NCBI RefSeq assembly: GCF_009727055.1 | Contig: NW_024063779.1 | Location: 62,001-126,000, forward strand | From: Benincasa hispida | Lineage: Eukaryota; Streptophyta; Magnoliopsida; Cucurbitales; Cucurbitaceae | Direction of reading: 5' to 3' | Length of the DNA stretch: 64,000 nt | In this document: positions 23,111-34,569 of the stretch, in pieces | Position numbering within the stretch: position 1 is the first letter of the stretch | Layout of the letters: each line of letters begins with the position of its first letter | Notes under the pieces: model-generated | Seen by the model: the letters and a program-made list of their open reading frames with translations, nothing else | Databases searched by the model: none | Told to the model about the DNA's origin: nothing | Translations under genes and position numbers: made by a program

Positions 23111-23253
23111 TCTTAGTGTTCTCTCTTGTTGTTGGCAGTTGTCTCTTAGCCTTCGTCTGAATGTCCTCTCAATCTCTGAGTCGTAATTCGCCAGAGATTG
23201 AGAGTTTGCAAAGAAATCAGAAAAATTACCGTTAGCACACTATTTTGCCGAAG

Positions 23254-23273
23254 TCCTTGGCAACAACGCTAAA
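23254..23273 (-). other. Primer binding site of Athila B
   Basis: The minus strand reads TTTAGCGTTGTTGCCAAGGA next to the LTR end. It is a diverged form of the tRNA-Asp-like site of element A. Confidence 0.75.
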
Positions 23274-23277
23274 AACT

Positions 23278-24598
23278 TGATGCTTAATTTTATTGAAGTG
23301 AATTATGGATGATATGCGATGGTCAAATTGCATTGTGCACTCAAGTTTCCTCAGCGGAATCCAAGTGTAAATTCCACTAAGTTTCCTGGTAAGTCTAGAG
23401 TCAAACTCAGGGACTTGTGAAAGCAAGGTGACCGCATATAATCATATTCTATCTCTAGGATGCATGCGATGCGTTGATAACAAATAGTGCTTATTCCTAA
23501 GCTTCTATCTCTTGATTATACGTTCTAATCTGACTCTCCCGAGCCTAGATTCTAACCTGACCTTCCCAAGCCTAGATCCTATCCTTAGACTACCCTCCCG
23601 AGTATTTCTAATGGACGAATGAAGCATACATAATACAAGATAATCGCATAGAATGAAGATTTCCTAGTTGTGCTAGCTAAATGCTTCTCAACCCATTCAA
23701 CTGATTTTGCTACTCATGTGTAAATAATAGAGAGTGAACAAATATAGAGAAGGAAATTCCATTTTTATAAATGAGTTTGAGTACAAAATAACAATGGAAG
23801 TTAAAGGTAGAGAGCCTGGTAGCAATTCCTTACTGACCGAGGCTTTTACAGTGTAATCTCTATTCGGTTCTAAAGATATTCTTGCTTCCGTAGGCATCGG
23901 CCCTCTCTCTGTCCTTGAAGCTTTCGGCGCTTTCCTAAGCTTACCGGAACGATCTATCGGCACAACCTTCTCTCTCGCCTCCGCCTTAAAATAAAAGAAA
24001 ATCTAAGAACAAAGACGTGCGAACTGAACATATGAACTTCGAACTAATGAATGGTGAACCCCTTTTCTGAAGGATGCCTCTGATATTTATAGAACATCCA
24101 AGGTGAACGGCGGTTTTTCTCTCATGATTGTACAAATGGGATGACTTTAATTCCTGTCTGATGCGCCGAATATTTGTAACTGAAAAGCTGAATGTACTTG
24201 TGATTGTTATCGGCTATCAACTTAATTCGGATTCAACTGTCATCAGCTTTCTGTCCCATCGTGATTAATTAGCCTTTCACCCAGATTCGCCACCATGTTG
24301 CGCTAACCAAGTTGTGGCAATCCTTCTCGAGCAAATGTTTACGAGCACAATCATCGCAAAGCCTTATGGTGAAGTTGCGCTCGACCGATGATTTCCTTAT
24401 GATCGCAATTTTCACCTTGGGTCAATGCATATTCTGCACAAGAATACAAAAATCAACTGTTCCTAAGCGTTGAACGCATGCGACCGCAATATTATAAAAT
24501 TGATGCTTAATGGACACAATTTAACATATTTTTTCAACGCAAGCCAACATTGTTTAAGAAATTACTAGTATGATAACGTGCATTTCTGCCCATTATCA
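23278..24598 (-). repeat. 5' LTR of Athila B (1,321 bp)
   Basis: It starts TGATGCTTAATTTTATTG and ends CCCATTATCA, followed by the ATGGA duplication. The TATA box is at 24081-24095 and the terminal stem-loop at 24571-24598. Compared with the A LTR, about 0.35 kb is missing after GGGACTTGTGAAA (near 23421). Confidence 0.9.
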
Positions 24599-25141
24599 AT
24601 GGAGAGAATGTTCATAGTAAGTGGGAATGGGTAGTGCAATAGCATATCCCACGGTCTCTCTCATTGGATTGAATAAAGTTTCTGTGCATCGCCTCGTGGC
24701 ACCCTAGGAGTGTCCCCCTATAGGGTGGCAGTTTTGCGCGTTTCTTTATTTAATCTCCTGTAAGAGGATAAGGTTACTTAGTTTCTTGTCTTAATCCTAT
24801 AGTGGGCTTGTTAAGGCAGGACTCTGGCACCAAAAAATGAGGGGTCACACTTACGTGAAATTGTTAAAGGTTAACAGTTCTGTACTGAACAAATGGTGGC
24901 TGTTAGGATCAGTTTCAAGAGTTGGTTTTGCCTAATGGTTGAGAATGTCTCATCCCAGTGAAGGGGCATCTAATCACCCCACCGACAACATTTGTCCTGC
25001 CTCCATGGGACATCATTGCAAAATAGAAATCTTATCACTTAGGGTACTTGGAAATTGTTTTACTAAAACTAATTGGTTAAAATGTAGTTTAGCAAAGTCT
25101 TATAAAAGTGTGTTCGTTTTTTCAGCGACGACTTTTTTAAA
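24599..25141 (+). other. Leader of copia 2, second part
   Basis: It continues from 18778 once element B and one ATGGA copy are taken out. It carries CCTCGTGGCACCCTAGGA and the segment shared with 15901-16310. No coding frame is supported. Confidence 0.75.
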
Positions 25142-25879
25142 ATGGCTATAGCCATAATCGCTTTGCTTAGCGCTGAAAAACTTACTAGAGACAACTATTT
25201 TAGTTGGAAACATATGATCACGGAGATACTCATCATTGGGGATCTCATGTTTGCCCTTAAGAAGTTTTTCCTCCTATTCCAGCTCCAAACGGTGCTTGAA
25301 ATGTTCAAGAGGCGTACGAGCAATGGACACAGGCAAACGAGAAGGCCCGAGTCTATATCTTGGCTAGTCTTAGTGACGTGTTGGCCAGGAAGCATGGGCC
25401 CATGGTCTCAGCACGTGAGATCATAGAGTCCCTATGGGGAATGTTTGGAAAACCATCTGGACAGCTCGAGCACGAGGCTCTAAAATACATCTTCAACTCC
25501 AAAATGGAGGAAGACACCTTTGTTCGTGAACATGTGCTTAACATGATGATCCACTGTAATGTGGCAAAGATGAATGGGTCTAGAATCGATGAGGGTAGTC
25601 AGGTTAGCATAATCCTACATTATTTGTCAGAGAGCTTCCTCCATTTTGTTAGCAATGCGATTCTTAACAAAGTGGAATATACCCTTACAACTCTCCTCAA
25701 TGAGTTGCAAACATACCAATCTTTACTAAAAAGTAAGGAAAGGAAAAGAGGTGAGGCAAATGTTGCCTCGTCTTCTAGAACGTTCCATCAAGGTTCGACC
25801 TCAGGAATGAAGTCTGCACCTTTTACTTCTAACTCTACAAAGGGGAAGAAGAAGAAGGGTGGTAAGGGGAAAGGGAAAG
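25142..25879 (+). pseudogene. Copia gag (copia 2), cut by Athila C
   Basis: The start ATGGCTATAGCC matches the gag start at 16311. The N-terminal frame reads LLSAEKLTRDNYFSWKHMI, the usual W-containing start of UBN2-type copia gag. A frameshift around 25270-25360 leads to ILASLSDVLARKHGPMVSAR, HEALKYIFNSKMEEDTFVRE and TTLLNELQTYQSL, then a Lys/Gly-rich tail (KGKKKKGGKGKGK). The zinc knuckle should follow but Athila C begins at 25880. Gag would form the copia particle. This copy is inactive. Confidence 0.9.
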
Positions 25880-27679
25880 TGATAACTTGTAGAAATACAA
25901 GTTATTTATGCCACCTTATCTAGATTTGCAGCAAAAAGTTAGTGAATATGCACCTATTGTATGAAAATAAGCTTAGTATTACAATAATTATAAATGTTTG
26001 CAATGCCCACTAACACCATAAAGATGAAAGACAAGCCGAATTTTACTCTGTTTTGCAGGAGACCAAGTCACCGCTTGCGCTAAAGGCTCATGGGGAACTG
26101 ATCAACGCATCTCTGTCACATTGCGCCCGTCAATCAACAATGAAGAGACGATTACTGCAATGACGGCACAATGCGACAGTAGGTCCAAAGCTGTGTTTCA
26201 ATCGCATGCGATAATAAAAACAACACCGTATGTGAACCTAAGATCAAAAGATACAGTTGAGCAATGCAAAAAGGAGGATTGAGACACGTGTACACTAACA
26301 GTTGTGTAGAATTGACGGTTTGATTGCATAACAGAAGGAATAATATCCCTCAATCTTCGAAATTACCATAACAATCAAGTGGGAACCACAAGGCCGGAGT
26401 CAAAGATCTGCAACTGTAAATACCCCATTGATTTTAGAGAAAATTCATGCTACTTGATACGGGGCTAAGTGCTGCTAGATTATAAAGAAAAGGCTGAGCT
26501 GATTGCTTAAAAGAAGAAATTCGAGAAGAAGACAAGATAAGGCCGAGAGGCGAATCTCATATTTAATCTTCCAAACACCCAATTGAAAGCTCTGTGCAAA
26601 GATCACTGCTACCGGTGGAGCAAGCCTGAGAGGGAAGCTCTTCCTACCATCAAATCCATCTTATCCGACAAGCAGATCTCCATCGAATCTGTGCCAAGAC
26701 ATTGGAACATATTTGTATCTGTTCTATCTCTTTCATTGTTGTATTTCATGTTTCCTTTATCTCTTCATTCACACACCATGTATCAAACGCTTAATAGAGA
26801 TATCAAATGTTTCGATTGCTTTCATTTATCATTTTCTGTCTATTTCCGTTCACCCGTCAATCACTTTCTTCATGATATCTTCTTAATTCCCTGATAAGCA
26901 ATGTGAATTGACCAAGTACTTAGTCTGCATTAGAGATATAAAATGCGTTCAGCTAAGGCATGCTAGACAGCATCTTCACCTATGAGAGCAGAAGTGAAGA
27001 TGCCATTCTGACCTATCGAGAGAAGGTCAGAAGAATGCATTAACTAAAGCGAGTAGTACTTCTAGACATGGAAGCAACCTTGCATTCATTACGTTAGTCT
27101 CTATTTCACCACAGACATGTGGGAGTGCGGCCAATCACTGAGAGTTGTACGCCAAGAGAAGAGCATAATAGTATTTGTAGCTTCAATGCAATTAAGAACT
27201 TGCGTTGTTTATATTATTTGTCTTTCTCTTTCTATTCTGTTCATAAAACTTGCTGCCACATCCCACGTCTTTGCATAACTTTCACAACCAGCCTTGACCC
27301 CAGCATCTTGTACATGAAACCTGTATCTTGTATCATCTAGCTTAGGTTTACTGTATTTTTATGTTATTATCGCATCTTTACTGCTTTCCTTTATTTTATT
27401 GCAATTTATATAACTGTACAAACACACACTTTTAAAGATTGAAAACCTGGTCACATATATCATGAACGTACCACAATAACCTAAACCAATCCTCGTGTTC
27501 GACCTCGGATCACACCGAGAAACTTGCGGTGGAATTACACTTGGTTCCATCGTAAGGAAACTTATGACAACGCATGGCATACTACATGAACATCCATAAT
27601 TAACACATATTTAGAAGTAGTATCGCATCATTATGAGCATAGAATATCATATATCCTTAGCATCCAAACCAAGTCAACA
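25880..27679 (+). repeat. 5' LTR of Athila C (1,800 bp)
   Basis: It runs TGATAACTTGTAG to AAGTCAACA, with the primer site 6 bp beyond. The terminal stem-loop at 25880-25907 has a 10-bp core stem and GAAA loop. The conserved GTTCGACC box is at about 27497-27510. A weak TATA-like TGTAAATACCCC lies at 26415. Confidence 0.9.
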
Positions 27680-27685
27680 AGTTTA

Positions 27686-27703
27686 TGGCACCGTTGTCGG
27701 GGA
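27686..27703 (+). other. Primer binding site of Athila C
   Basis: TGGCACCGTTGTCGGGGA follows the LTR end. It is two or three bases from the tRNA-Asp-type Athila site and closer to it than those of A or B. Confidence 0.88.
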
Positions 27704-27869
27704 CTATGGTTAACGGTTTATTGTTTGAGTGTGTTTTTGGTATTTTGTAGGACAGATCTCATTGTACTAGCTGTTCAACATGGAGAGCATCCTGATGGTT
27801 TATGAGTCCTGGTGTTGAACCAGAATTCGTAGCTGACCCTAAGATCGAGCGAACTTTTCACGCAAGGGT

Positions 27870-29360
27870 ATGTCAGAATCGAATTGGCGAAAAAAGGCAG
27901 CCAGCATAGCGGACAATAACGATAACGCAGTGCTAGATATAAACCAAGGGGCTGTTAGACCGGCTCAGGATCTTGTTTTCCTGGCGGCTAATCGCAACAT
28001 CCCAATGCGTAATTATGCAGCACCCAATTTGTATAATTTTTCGCCTGGAATCTCGAGGCCAACTGTGGAGGAGAACACACGCTTCAAGATTAAGCTGGTC
28101 ATGCTGCAGATGATTCAAAATGCCAGGCAGTTTGGGGGTCTGCAAGATGAAGACCCACATGCCCATCTGACCAGCTTTGTTGAGATGTGCGGCAATTTTT
28201 CCTTACTTGGCGTGACCCCAGAAAATATAAGATTGTATCTGTTCCCTTACACCTTGAGGGATGAGGCTAAGAGGTGGGCTTACTCACTGAAGCTAAATGA
28301 GATCACTTCATGGGAGCAATTGGTGGAACGGTTCATGAAGAAGTTCTTCCCTCCCGCTATCATGCAAGGTGGCGAAAGGATGTGTTGAACTTTGAACAAA
28401 AGGAGAATGAGAACCTGAGCACCGCTTGGGTGCGATTCAGAAGATTGGTGAAAAACTGCTCGCATATCGGGATCCCCGATTGTGTCTTGATGGAAACATT
28501 CTACAATGGCCTAAACAGAGCAATGCAGGCTGTTGCTGATGCCTCCACGGCAGGNCCCGATTGTGTCTTGATGGAAACATTCTACAATGGCCTAAACAGA
28601 GCAATGCAGGCTGTTGCTGATGCCTCCACGGCAGGAGGTTTTATGGATAAGACATACACAGAGGCCAAAGTCATCCTCGACTGCATCTCTCGAAAATATG
28701 GATGACTAGATCGTCGATGGATATGGAGGCCGAGGCATCGATAGAAGGAAAAATGAAATAGCCATTGTCCCTACGGAGATAATGACCACGTTGGCCGCAC
28801 AGATGGCCACGGTGACCTCGATCCTTCAATCAATGGCAATTAACCAAGGAGCCATTGCCCCACAATCAGTGCAACCCGTTGCACCGACTCAAGTGGGCGC
28901 AATCAGCTGTGTCAATTGTTGAGGGGCTGACGGAGCTGATGGATATCCATTGAATCTTCAGCAAATGTGTACTATTCAGAACAACCCCTTCAACAATACC
29001 TATAATCCAGGCTGGAGGAGCCATCCTAACTTTGGTTGGGGCAGCAATCCCAACCTAGGGGGGCCAGTGAACCATCAAGGGGGCAGTAGAAGAAATCCCC
29101 CTTTTCACCACAATCAAGGGCAATCAAGACCGCAGAACCAACAACCATCATCGTCTAACACCTCAAGAGGCTCGTTAGAGACGTTGCTGAAGCAGTATAT
29201 GGATAAAAATGATGCAATGATGCAAGCATAAACGTCTTCTATAAGGAATCTAGAGGTCCAAGTGGGCCAGCTGACCTTTGAGCTAAGAAGTCGAACACCA
29301 GGAACATTGGCCAGCAATTCAAAAGCCCAGGGATCTACAGGGAAAGAGCAATGTCCTTAA
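27870..29360 (+). pseudogene. Gag of Athila C, broken, with an assembly gap inside
   Basis: It starts at 27870 with MSESNWRKKAASIADN. The first frame (to 28388) carries NLYNFSPGISRP, MLQMIQNARQFGG, YLFPYTLRDEAKRWAYSL and VERFMKKFFPP. A frameshift near 28365 leads to NFEQKENENLSTAW, LMETFYNGLNRAMQA and GGFMDKTYTEAKVILD. A UGA stops that frame at 28703. A further part (28950-29231) is proline/asparagine-rich (NTYNPGWRSHPNFGW) and ends in a probable coiled coil (SIRNLEVQVGQL) beyond a UAA. The zinc knuckle is reduced to a CVNC remnant near 28910. An 80-bp duplication around the N at 28555 is technical. No protease follows. Confidence 0.88.
28475..28635. other. Unmerged assembly overlap: 80-bp direct repeat around a single N
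   Basis: 28475-28554 and 28556-28635 are identical and separated only by N at 28555. Two contig ends were joined without collapsing their overlap. The duplicated codons in gag are therefore not biological. Confidence 0.93.
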
Positions 29361-30176
29361 GACATTGAGCAGGCAAGCCTGACCGCCTACGGAGATGTGG
29401 ATTGTGATCACCCAAGACAACGCAACTTTCGATCCATATCTTAATACTATGTTTATTGCTTTATTGATTTAAATTCTGAATTCTGTTTTCAATTCTTCAT
29501 TTAATTCAATTTTGACTTTATGAATTTATTTCCTCATTTACTTCTATGCATTTAATTCTGTCTCGTCTTTAATTCTTTGACTTTTTGTAATCAGTGTGTT
29601 GTGCTTTAAATTTTGAATGATTGAGTAACAAAGGAAAATCTATTGTCGCAAGTCACAACACTTGCGCTGATGAAAATTGTAAAATAAAAATAATAAAACA
29701 ATTAACAACAAGAAAGCAAGACGAAAATGGACGCATCCCAAACCAATTAGGAATGCTTTGCGTTCACCTAACTCAACTGGATTGAGTTGAGGGGTGTGTT
29801 GTGCTCGCATGTGTCCTTTGCCCATCCTTAGCCAAATGCACTATGTTGAGGTATCCTCCAGAAATGCGTTAGTTAAGGGGTGTGTTGCGGGGACATATGC
29901 GTTAATGCCCGTCCTCTACAAAGATACAGTTGCGTTGGTGAGCACAATGCGTCATTCTTTTTCATGCGTCCATTCAAATAAAATATTAAAGAAAAATTCA
30001 TTTGTCAATTTGGGAAGAAGTCGAATCGATTTGTATTCCCAAGCAATTATGACTTGGTAGATGAAAGGACACTTTTTCTAAAATTCCATAAATGACAGAG
30101 GTGGAATGACGCGTCTGTTAAGCTGCTCGAAGCCAGTCGTCATGAAAATCGTGTTGGGCCCCTCCACGACCCAACC
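29361..30176 (+). other. Spacer between gag and third ORF of Athila C
   Basis: No coding frame is supported and no pol motif is present. 29440-29640 is T-rich with repeated AATTCT words. 29640-30060 has repeated TGCGTT words. It leads into the TATA box at 30177, so it probably includes upstream promoter sequence of the third ORF. Confidence 0.5.
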
Positions 30177-30184
30177 TATAAATA
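30177..30184 (+). promoter_or_regulatory. TATA box upstream of the Athila C third ORF
   Basis: TATAAATA in the context CCAACCTATAAATACAACC lies 138 bp before the ATG at 30315. The stretch between contains a telobox-like AAACCCTA (30233-30240) and pyrimidine-rich sequence, as in many plant 5' leaders. Element D has a TATA box in the same relative place. Confidence 0.55.
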
Positions 30185-30314
30185 CAACCTCTTCCTTCAT
30201 TGGAAACCCTTTACCTCACTTTGGCAAACCGGAAACCCTAAGCGTCTTACATCCCAAACCTTTCTTTCTCCCCAGCAGCTCAAGTTTTTACCGGACCTTT
30301 CCAAGCTCGTTTCC

Positions 30315-33300
30315 ATGGCTGACCAAACCCTAAATCAATTCGCTTCACCTTCCACCCCTGACCAGCCATGCGAGAGGCAGCATTCGTGGCTACCAATCGT
30401 CGGCTTGCCGCCCAAGCCCACACTGTCCCCAGACTCACCGAAAGAGCCCGGAGAAATCCTTTGGCCGGTAGGCCTCCTGTGTTCAAGAGGGGAGGAAGCA
30501 CTGAGAGCATGCCTACGCCAACACCTGCCGTCTCCACTGAAAGCAAAAGGAAGAGCGCGATGATATGAAGGTGTTTGGCAACATCCTAAGTACCTTGGAG
30601 CAAGGAGGTGGACTGCCCGAGGCAGGGGTTGTAAACCAACCACTGCCTACGGAGGATGAGGCGGTGGTAGTGGCAGATGAACCAGTGAAGGATGAAGTAG
30701 TGGTGGTGGAAGAAGTGGTGGTTGAAGAAGAAGAAAAGGAGAATGATGTTCTGGTCCCATAGACTCAAGAGGCAATTGTCATTGCAGAAATTTATGACGA
30801 ACCTCCAAGAAGAAAAGAAGAAAAAATTGCGATCAAGGAAAGAGAAGAAGAAGAGATCGTAGTCGAGGAGGCCAAGGAAGCGAAGGTTGCATTAGTGACC
30901 CCTGACATTGCAATGGAGGAGGTTACATGGGATGCATAGCCAAAAGAGGCTGAGAAGGAAGATAAAAAGAGAGAGAAGCAGCCAGAAGAGGCTGAGCAGA
31001 AAGATAAGAAGAAGAAGAAGAGCAAGGGAAAGAAGGCTAGAGAGGTGGAGTCTTCACATCATCGCAAGGCAAGAAAGAACAAAGAGCAAAAGAATGATGG
31101 TGAAGATGAGGAGGCCAAGAAGAAGAGGAAAAAGAAGAAGAAAGAGGAAAGAAGATTGCGCTGATGTGAGAAGAGGCGCCTGAGAGAATAAGAAGAAGCA
31201 AGGCAGAGGGCTACGAGCCCTGAGAAGGATGGAGAATCAACCTCCATAAGGGAGGATAGGGGGAAACGGCGCAGTTGATGGAATAGGCGCAACCTGAAGC
31301 GATGCAATTGGTTATGACAGATGAAGGAGAAGAAGCAGAGGGAACCCCCCTAATGCGGCGTTGCAGGAAGAATGCACCGCAAGGGTCCAACATTGACCCT
31401 CAAAGTTTTATTTTGGCATTGGAAGAGGAGGAGAGAAAAAGAAAAGAAAAAGAAGATAAGCAAGAAAAGATGGAGAGGGGCAAGCTCATCATCGCAGAGG
31501 GAAATAGAAGAAGAAGATTGGAGCTTGAAGAGATGTGAAGCAGCAATGAGCTTGCCAGACTTGAAGAGATCCGGAAGTGCGAGAAGAAACAGTGCCTATT
31601 GATGGTCTCAGAGCAGTTTGAAGAAGAGTTTGCGAGAGAAGAAAGAGAAGAAGAAGAAGAAGAAAGGAGGAAGAAAGAAGAAGATGAGAGATTGTTTTTA
31701 GAAGAGAAGAGGAGGAAACGCGAAGCCAACAAACGATGCTTATATAAGAGCAAGGGCAAAGAACTCGCTGAACGCAAGAAAGAAGAACAACGCCTGGAGC
31801 GGGAAAAGAGACAAACGCAAGCAGCCCGTTTTGCGCTGGCAAAAGGCAAGGATGTAACAGAAAGCAGCGAGCTCGCATCGGCCAAGAAACGGTCATCAAA
31901 AAGAAAATAAAATGAGGACATGTTGATCAAGATGGACTTTTACCCTACGCCGACCCCACTACCTGACCTCATCACGAGCATTATTGTGGAGCATGGGTGG
32001 GACACGTTCTGTCAGTGCCATCCATCATCGTACCTCGGGTAGTGCGAGACTTCTACCGTGGGCGTCTGCATGGAAATAGGGATGCGATGACCTTTAAGGG
32101 AGAGACTGTATACTTCAGCGCAAAGGACATCAACGAGTTATATTGGATGAAGGATAACCCTAACGCACTAGGGAACAAGATTATTGATGATTCTACAGAA
32201 GAACTGATGACAGACTCGTTGAGGGTACTAACGCAACCAGGCACAAGATGGTCGGTCTCGCCCAAAGGCATCCGTACCTTAGAGTCCAAGTCCTTGCTAC
32301 CGGAGGGAAGACTCTGGGTTTACTTGGTTAAGAAGCGGCTGATCCCAACAACGCACGATAGAACTGTATCAAGGAATCGGGTCATGGCTGCATACTGTAT
32401 TGCTCGTGGCATTCCTATTGACATGAGGCAGTTGATCATGAGGTAGATCAGAGCATTGGTGGGGCATATACGGAGGCAGTACTTCTTCCCGTGGATCGTT
32501 TCAAGTCTATGCCTGTCTATGGGTGTAGGCATTGATGAGGAGCCCATGCCAGAAGTCCACGGCCTCATCAACATAAAAATCTTGAGGCTGTTCCTCAAAG
32601 ATTTTTCACACTGCCCTGAGCTGCCAGTAAAGAGGCCTGCGATTGATTTGAATGCGCCACTAGAACCCAGACCAAAAAGAAGATGAAGAGAGGATAAGGG
32701 AAAAGAGAAGGTCCAGAAATCATCAACGCAAAATCCGGAACCCATGTACCCTCTTCCCTTAGTCATCCGGCCTCCAAGCCCGCTGAGCTCTCCAGCGCAA
32801 CCCTTTTCCCCTTTACATGAACATCTTACCAACCTTCTTCTTGTCCCCAACTCTCCTGTTACTTACCCAGCAGTCCCACCTTCACTAACAACTTCATCAC
32901 CACAACCCACCATCCCACCACCGCAAGTTGATGACCCACACAATTTGGGTGAAGGCACATCTGCCCAACCCCAAAACGATGCTGGCGAGACATCACAGGC
33001 ACAACCATCCTCCACCTCTCTGGCTGTTGAGTTAGCTGAAATGAGAACCCTTTTTTCTCAACAGCAAGAGCTTTTATCCCAATAACATCACTTCTTCAAT
33101 CAACGATTTGAGGTAGCAATGGAACGCATTGATGAGATTCAACGCAGTGCTGCGACTTCAAGGTAGGCACTCATTAATATGCAACGCAATATGCATAGGA
33201 TCTTCCTGCAGCAAAGACAGATAGCGGAGCGCAATCAAGAGTATTTCAACTTTCTTACTGCCTATCTACATGGTTCAATGGAGCCTCCACATCTAAGGCA

Positions 33301-33400
33301 GCACTTACTATTTGATGACGCTTCTGTTGCACCGCCTCAGCATCCCCCACCGGATCCCCCTGCTCCTCAACCTTATTGTTTACTCTTTCTTCCAATTTGA
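30315..33400 (+). pseudogene. Third ORF of Athila C: Lys/Glu-rich coiled-coil protein with 'putative plant transposon protein' domain
   Basis: The start ATGGCTGACC (30315) gives an N-terminus like that of the D copy. Frameshifts near 30560 and several stops follow. From 30570 to 31910 the sequence codes in segments for a very Lys/Glu/Arg-rich, coiled-coil-like region with (AAG)n-like DNA. 31911-32690 carries the globular part with VVRDFYRG, VYFSAKDINELYWM, RLWVYLVKKRLIPTTHD and a QYFFPW segment. This pattern I associate with the plant domain listed in Pfam as PF20167 (name from memory). 32744-33400 is Pro/Ser-rich and ends with glutamine-rich helices (MRTLFSQQQELLSQ, IFLQQRQIAERNQEYF). Its function is unknown. 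Its place is that of the env-like ORF of Athila, but I see no clear membrane segment. Confidence 0.8.
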
Positions 33401-34569
33401 TATTTTTTTTTTATGCGGCCATTCTTTGTTTGTATTCAATTCTTTTATTCTTTTTAAGTTATTAAAATTCTTTAGCTCTTGTACAGGCAATAGGAAATTT
33501 TGTAATGCGTTCATTTGTAATTTATTTGTATACTTTGTTAATAGTCAATACAATTAGAGTATATATTCACTACATTGTTTGCCTGTACCTCTTTCTTTAT
33601 CTTCCTTTGTTAATTTTTGTGACACTCTAAATCTCTTATTTTTACGATCTTCATTGTGTTGCTATGATGTATTATATGTTTACACTTAGAAACATTTCCC
33701 ATACTTAGTAAATTCTGACTAACACTTAGTTAATTCTTAGTTTAGCAGTACTTTACCTTTTATCTTTCAAAGTTCTGCCCAAACCTTCTTTTTGAAATTT
33801 TCTTCTAAGTGTTTGTCTGGTATCTCCAAATAACGCAATGAGAACCTTGCTCATCTTTAAATTTGGGGGTAGGGAAGGTCTAAGCAGATGAGATCAAGAT
33901 TATGTTGTATTTAAGAAAATGTGTCCATTTTCAACGGAAAAAAAAAATGTTTTTTTGCGAAACTCCAATGTCAGCGCAAGGGAAAATCTCAAAACTGTCC
34001 CAACCTGATAAGAGTTTAGTTGTGAAAGGAGCCTGCTCGTAGTTGGATGTTCGTATGACACTCATAGGAGCAAGCCAAAACGAAGGTGGGTTTCCAAGAT
34101 CAATGCAGTATAACAAAAACAAAAATAAAAGAATGCAAGAGACAGCTCCTCTGATCCTCATGAGTTGAAGTTGAAATTGGCACACAACTGTAGTTGGATG
34201 TTCGCATGACACTTGTGGGAACAAGCCAAAACGAAGAGTGTAACCATGACCAACAGTCTCTAAATAAAGAAATGACGCAAATTTTTGCTCACCGCATATA
34301 GACACATCAAGTTGTTTTGATAAAGAAGAGATAAACATTCTATTTTGAAAACTAAAAAAGCATCTTTGAGCAGAATTTTGTCATATAGAAGAATAAAGTA
34401 GGGCTTGCTAAGAATTAGCAAGGATAGAAGGAAATTGCAATGTCAAGAAATGTGCCTAAGTGTAACATTCGGAGCAACCAATCGTCGCAAAAATAGAGGA
34501 TAGAATTGAGCATGATTGCCTTAGTAGAAGATATATGCTTTAGGACAAGCATATATCTAAATTTGGGGT
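33401..34569 (+). other. 3' untranslated region of Athila C
   Basis: It is T-rich at first, with no supported coding frame. A polypurine-like TTTAAATTTGGGGGTAGGG lies at about 33857-33875 and the final tract CTAAATTTGGGGT abuts the LTR (34557-34569). The box pair is at 34040-34237. Confidence 0.7.
34040..34237 (+). repeat. Duplicated 3'-UTR box pair, Athila C
   Basis: The copies at 34040-34086 and 34191-34237 run GTAGTTGGATGTTCG, ATGACACT and CAAGCCAAAACGAAG. They are in the same sense relative to the element as the A and B pairs, although C belongs to another LTR subfamily. Confidence 0.8.

Larger units (their letters stand above)
18779..24598 (-). mobile_element. Athila element B, complete ends but without RT, RNase H and integrase
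   Basis: Both ends are intact and flanked by ATGGA (18774-18778 and 24599-24603), a perfect 5-bp target duplication. The order on the minus strand is 5' LTR 23278-24598, primer site, gag, protease, 3' region and 3' LTR 18779-19664. The 3.6 kb internal part has no RT, RNase H or integrase motif in any frame: the protease end at about 21071 is followed by the 3' untranslated region. It is a deletion derivative that would depend on pol in trans. Confidence 0.92.

Noticed and set aside
31400..31930. A 176-codon serine/leucine-rich minus-strand frame and similar ones at 30335-30643, 31059-31307 and 32320-32850
   Set aside because: They are antisense to the Lys/Glu-rich (GAAGAA-type) third ORF of Athila C. 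The composition follows from the complement of that repeat, and no motif is visible.
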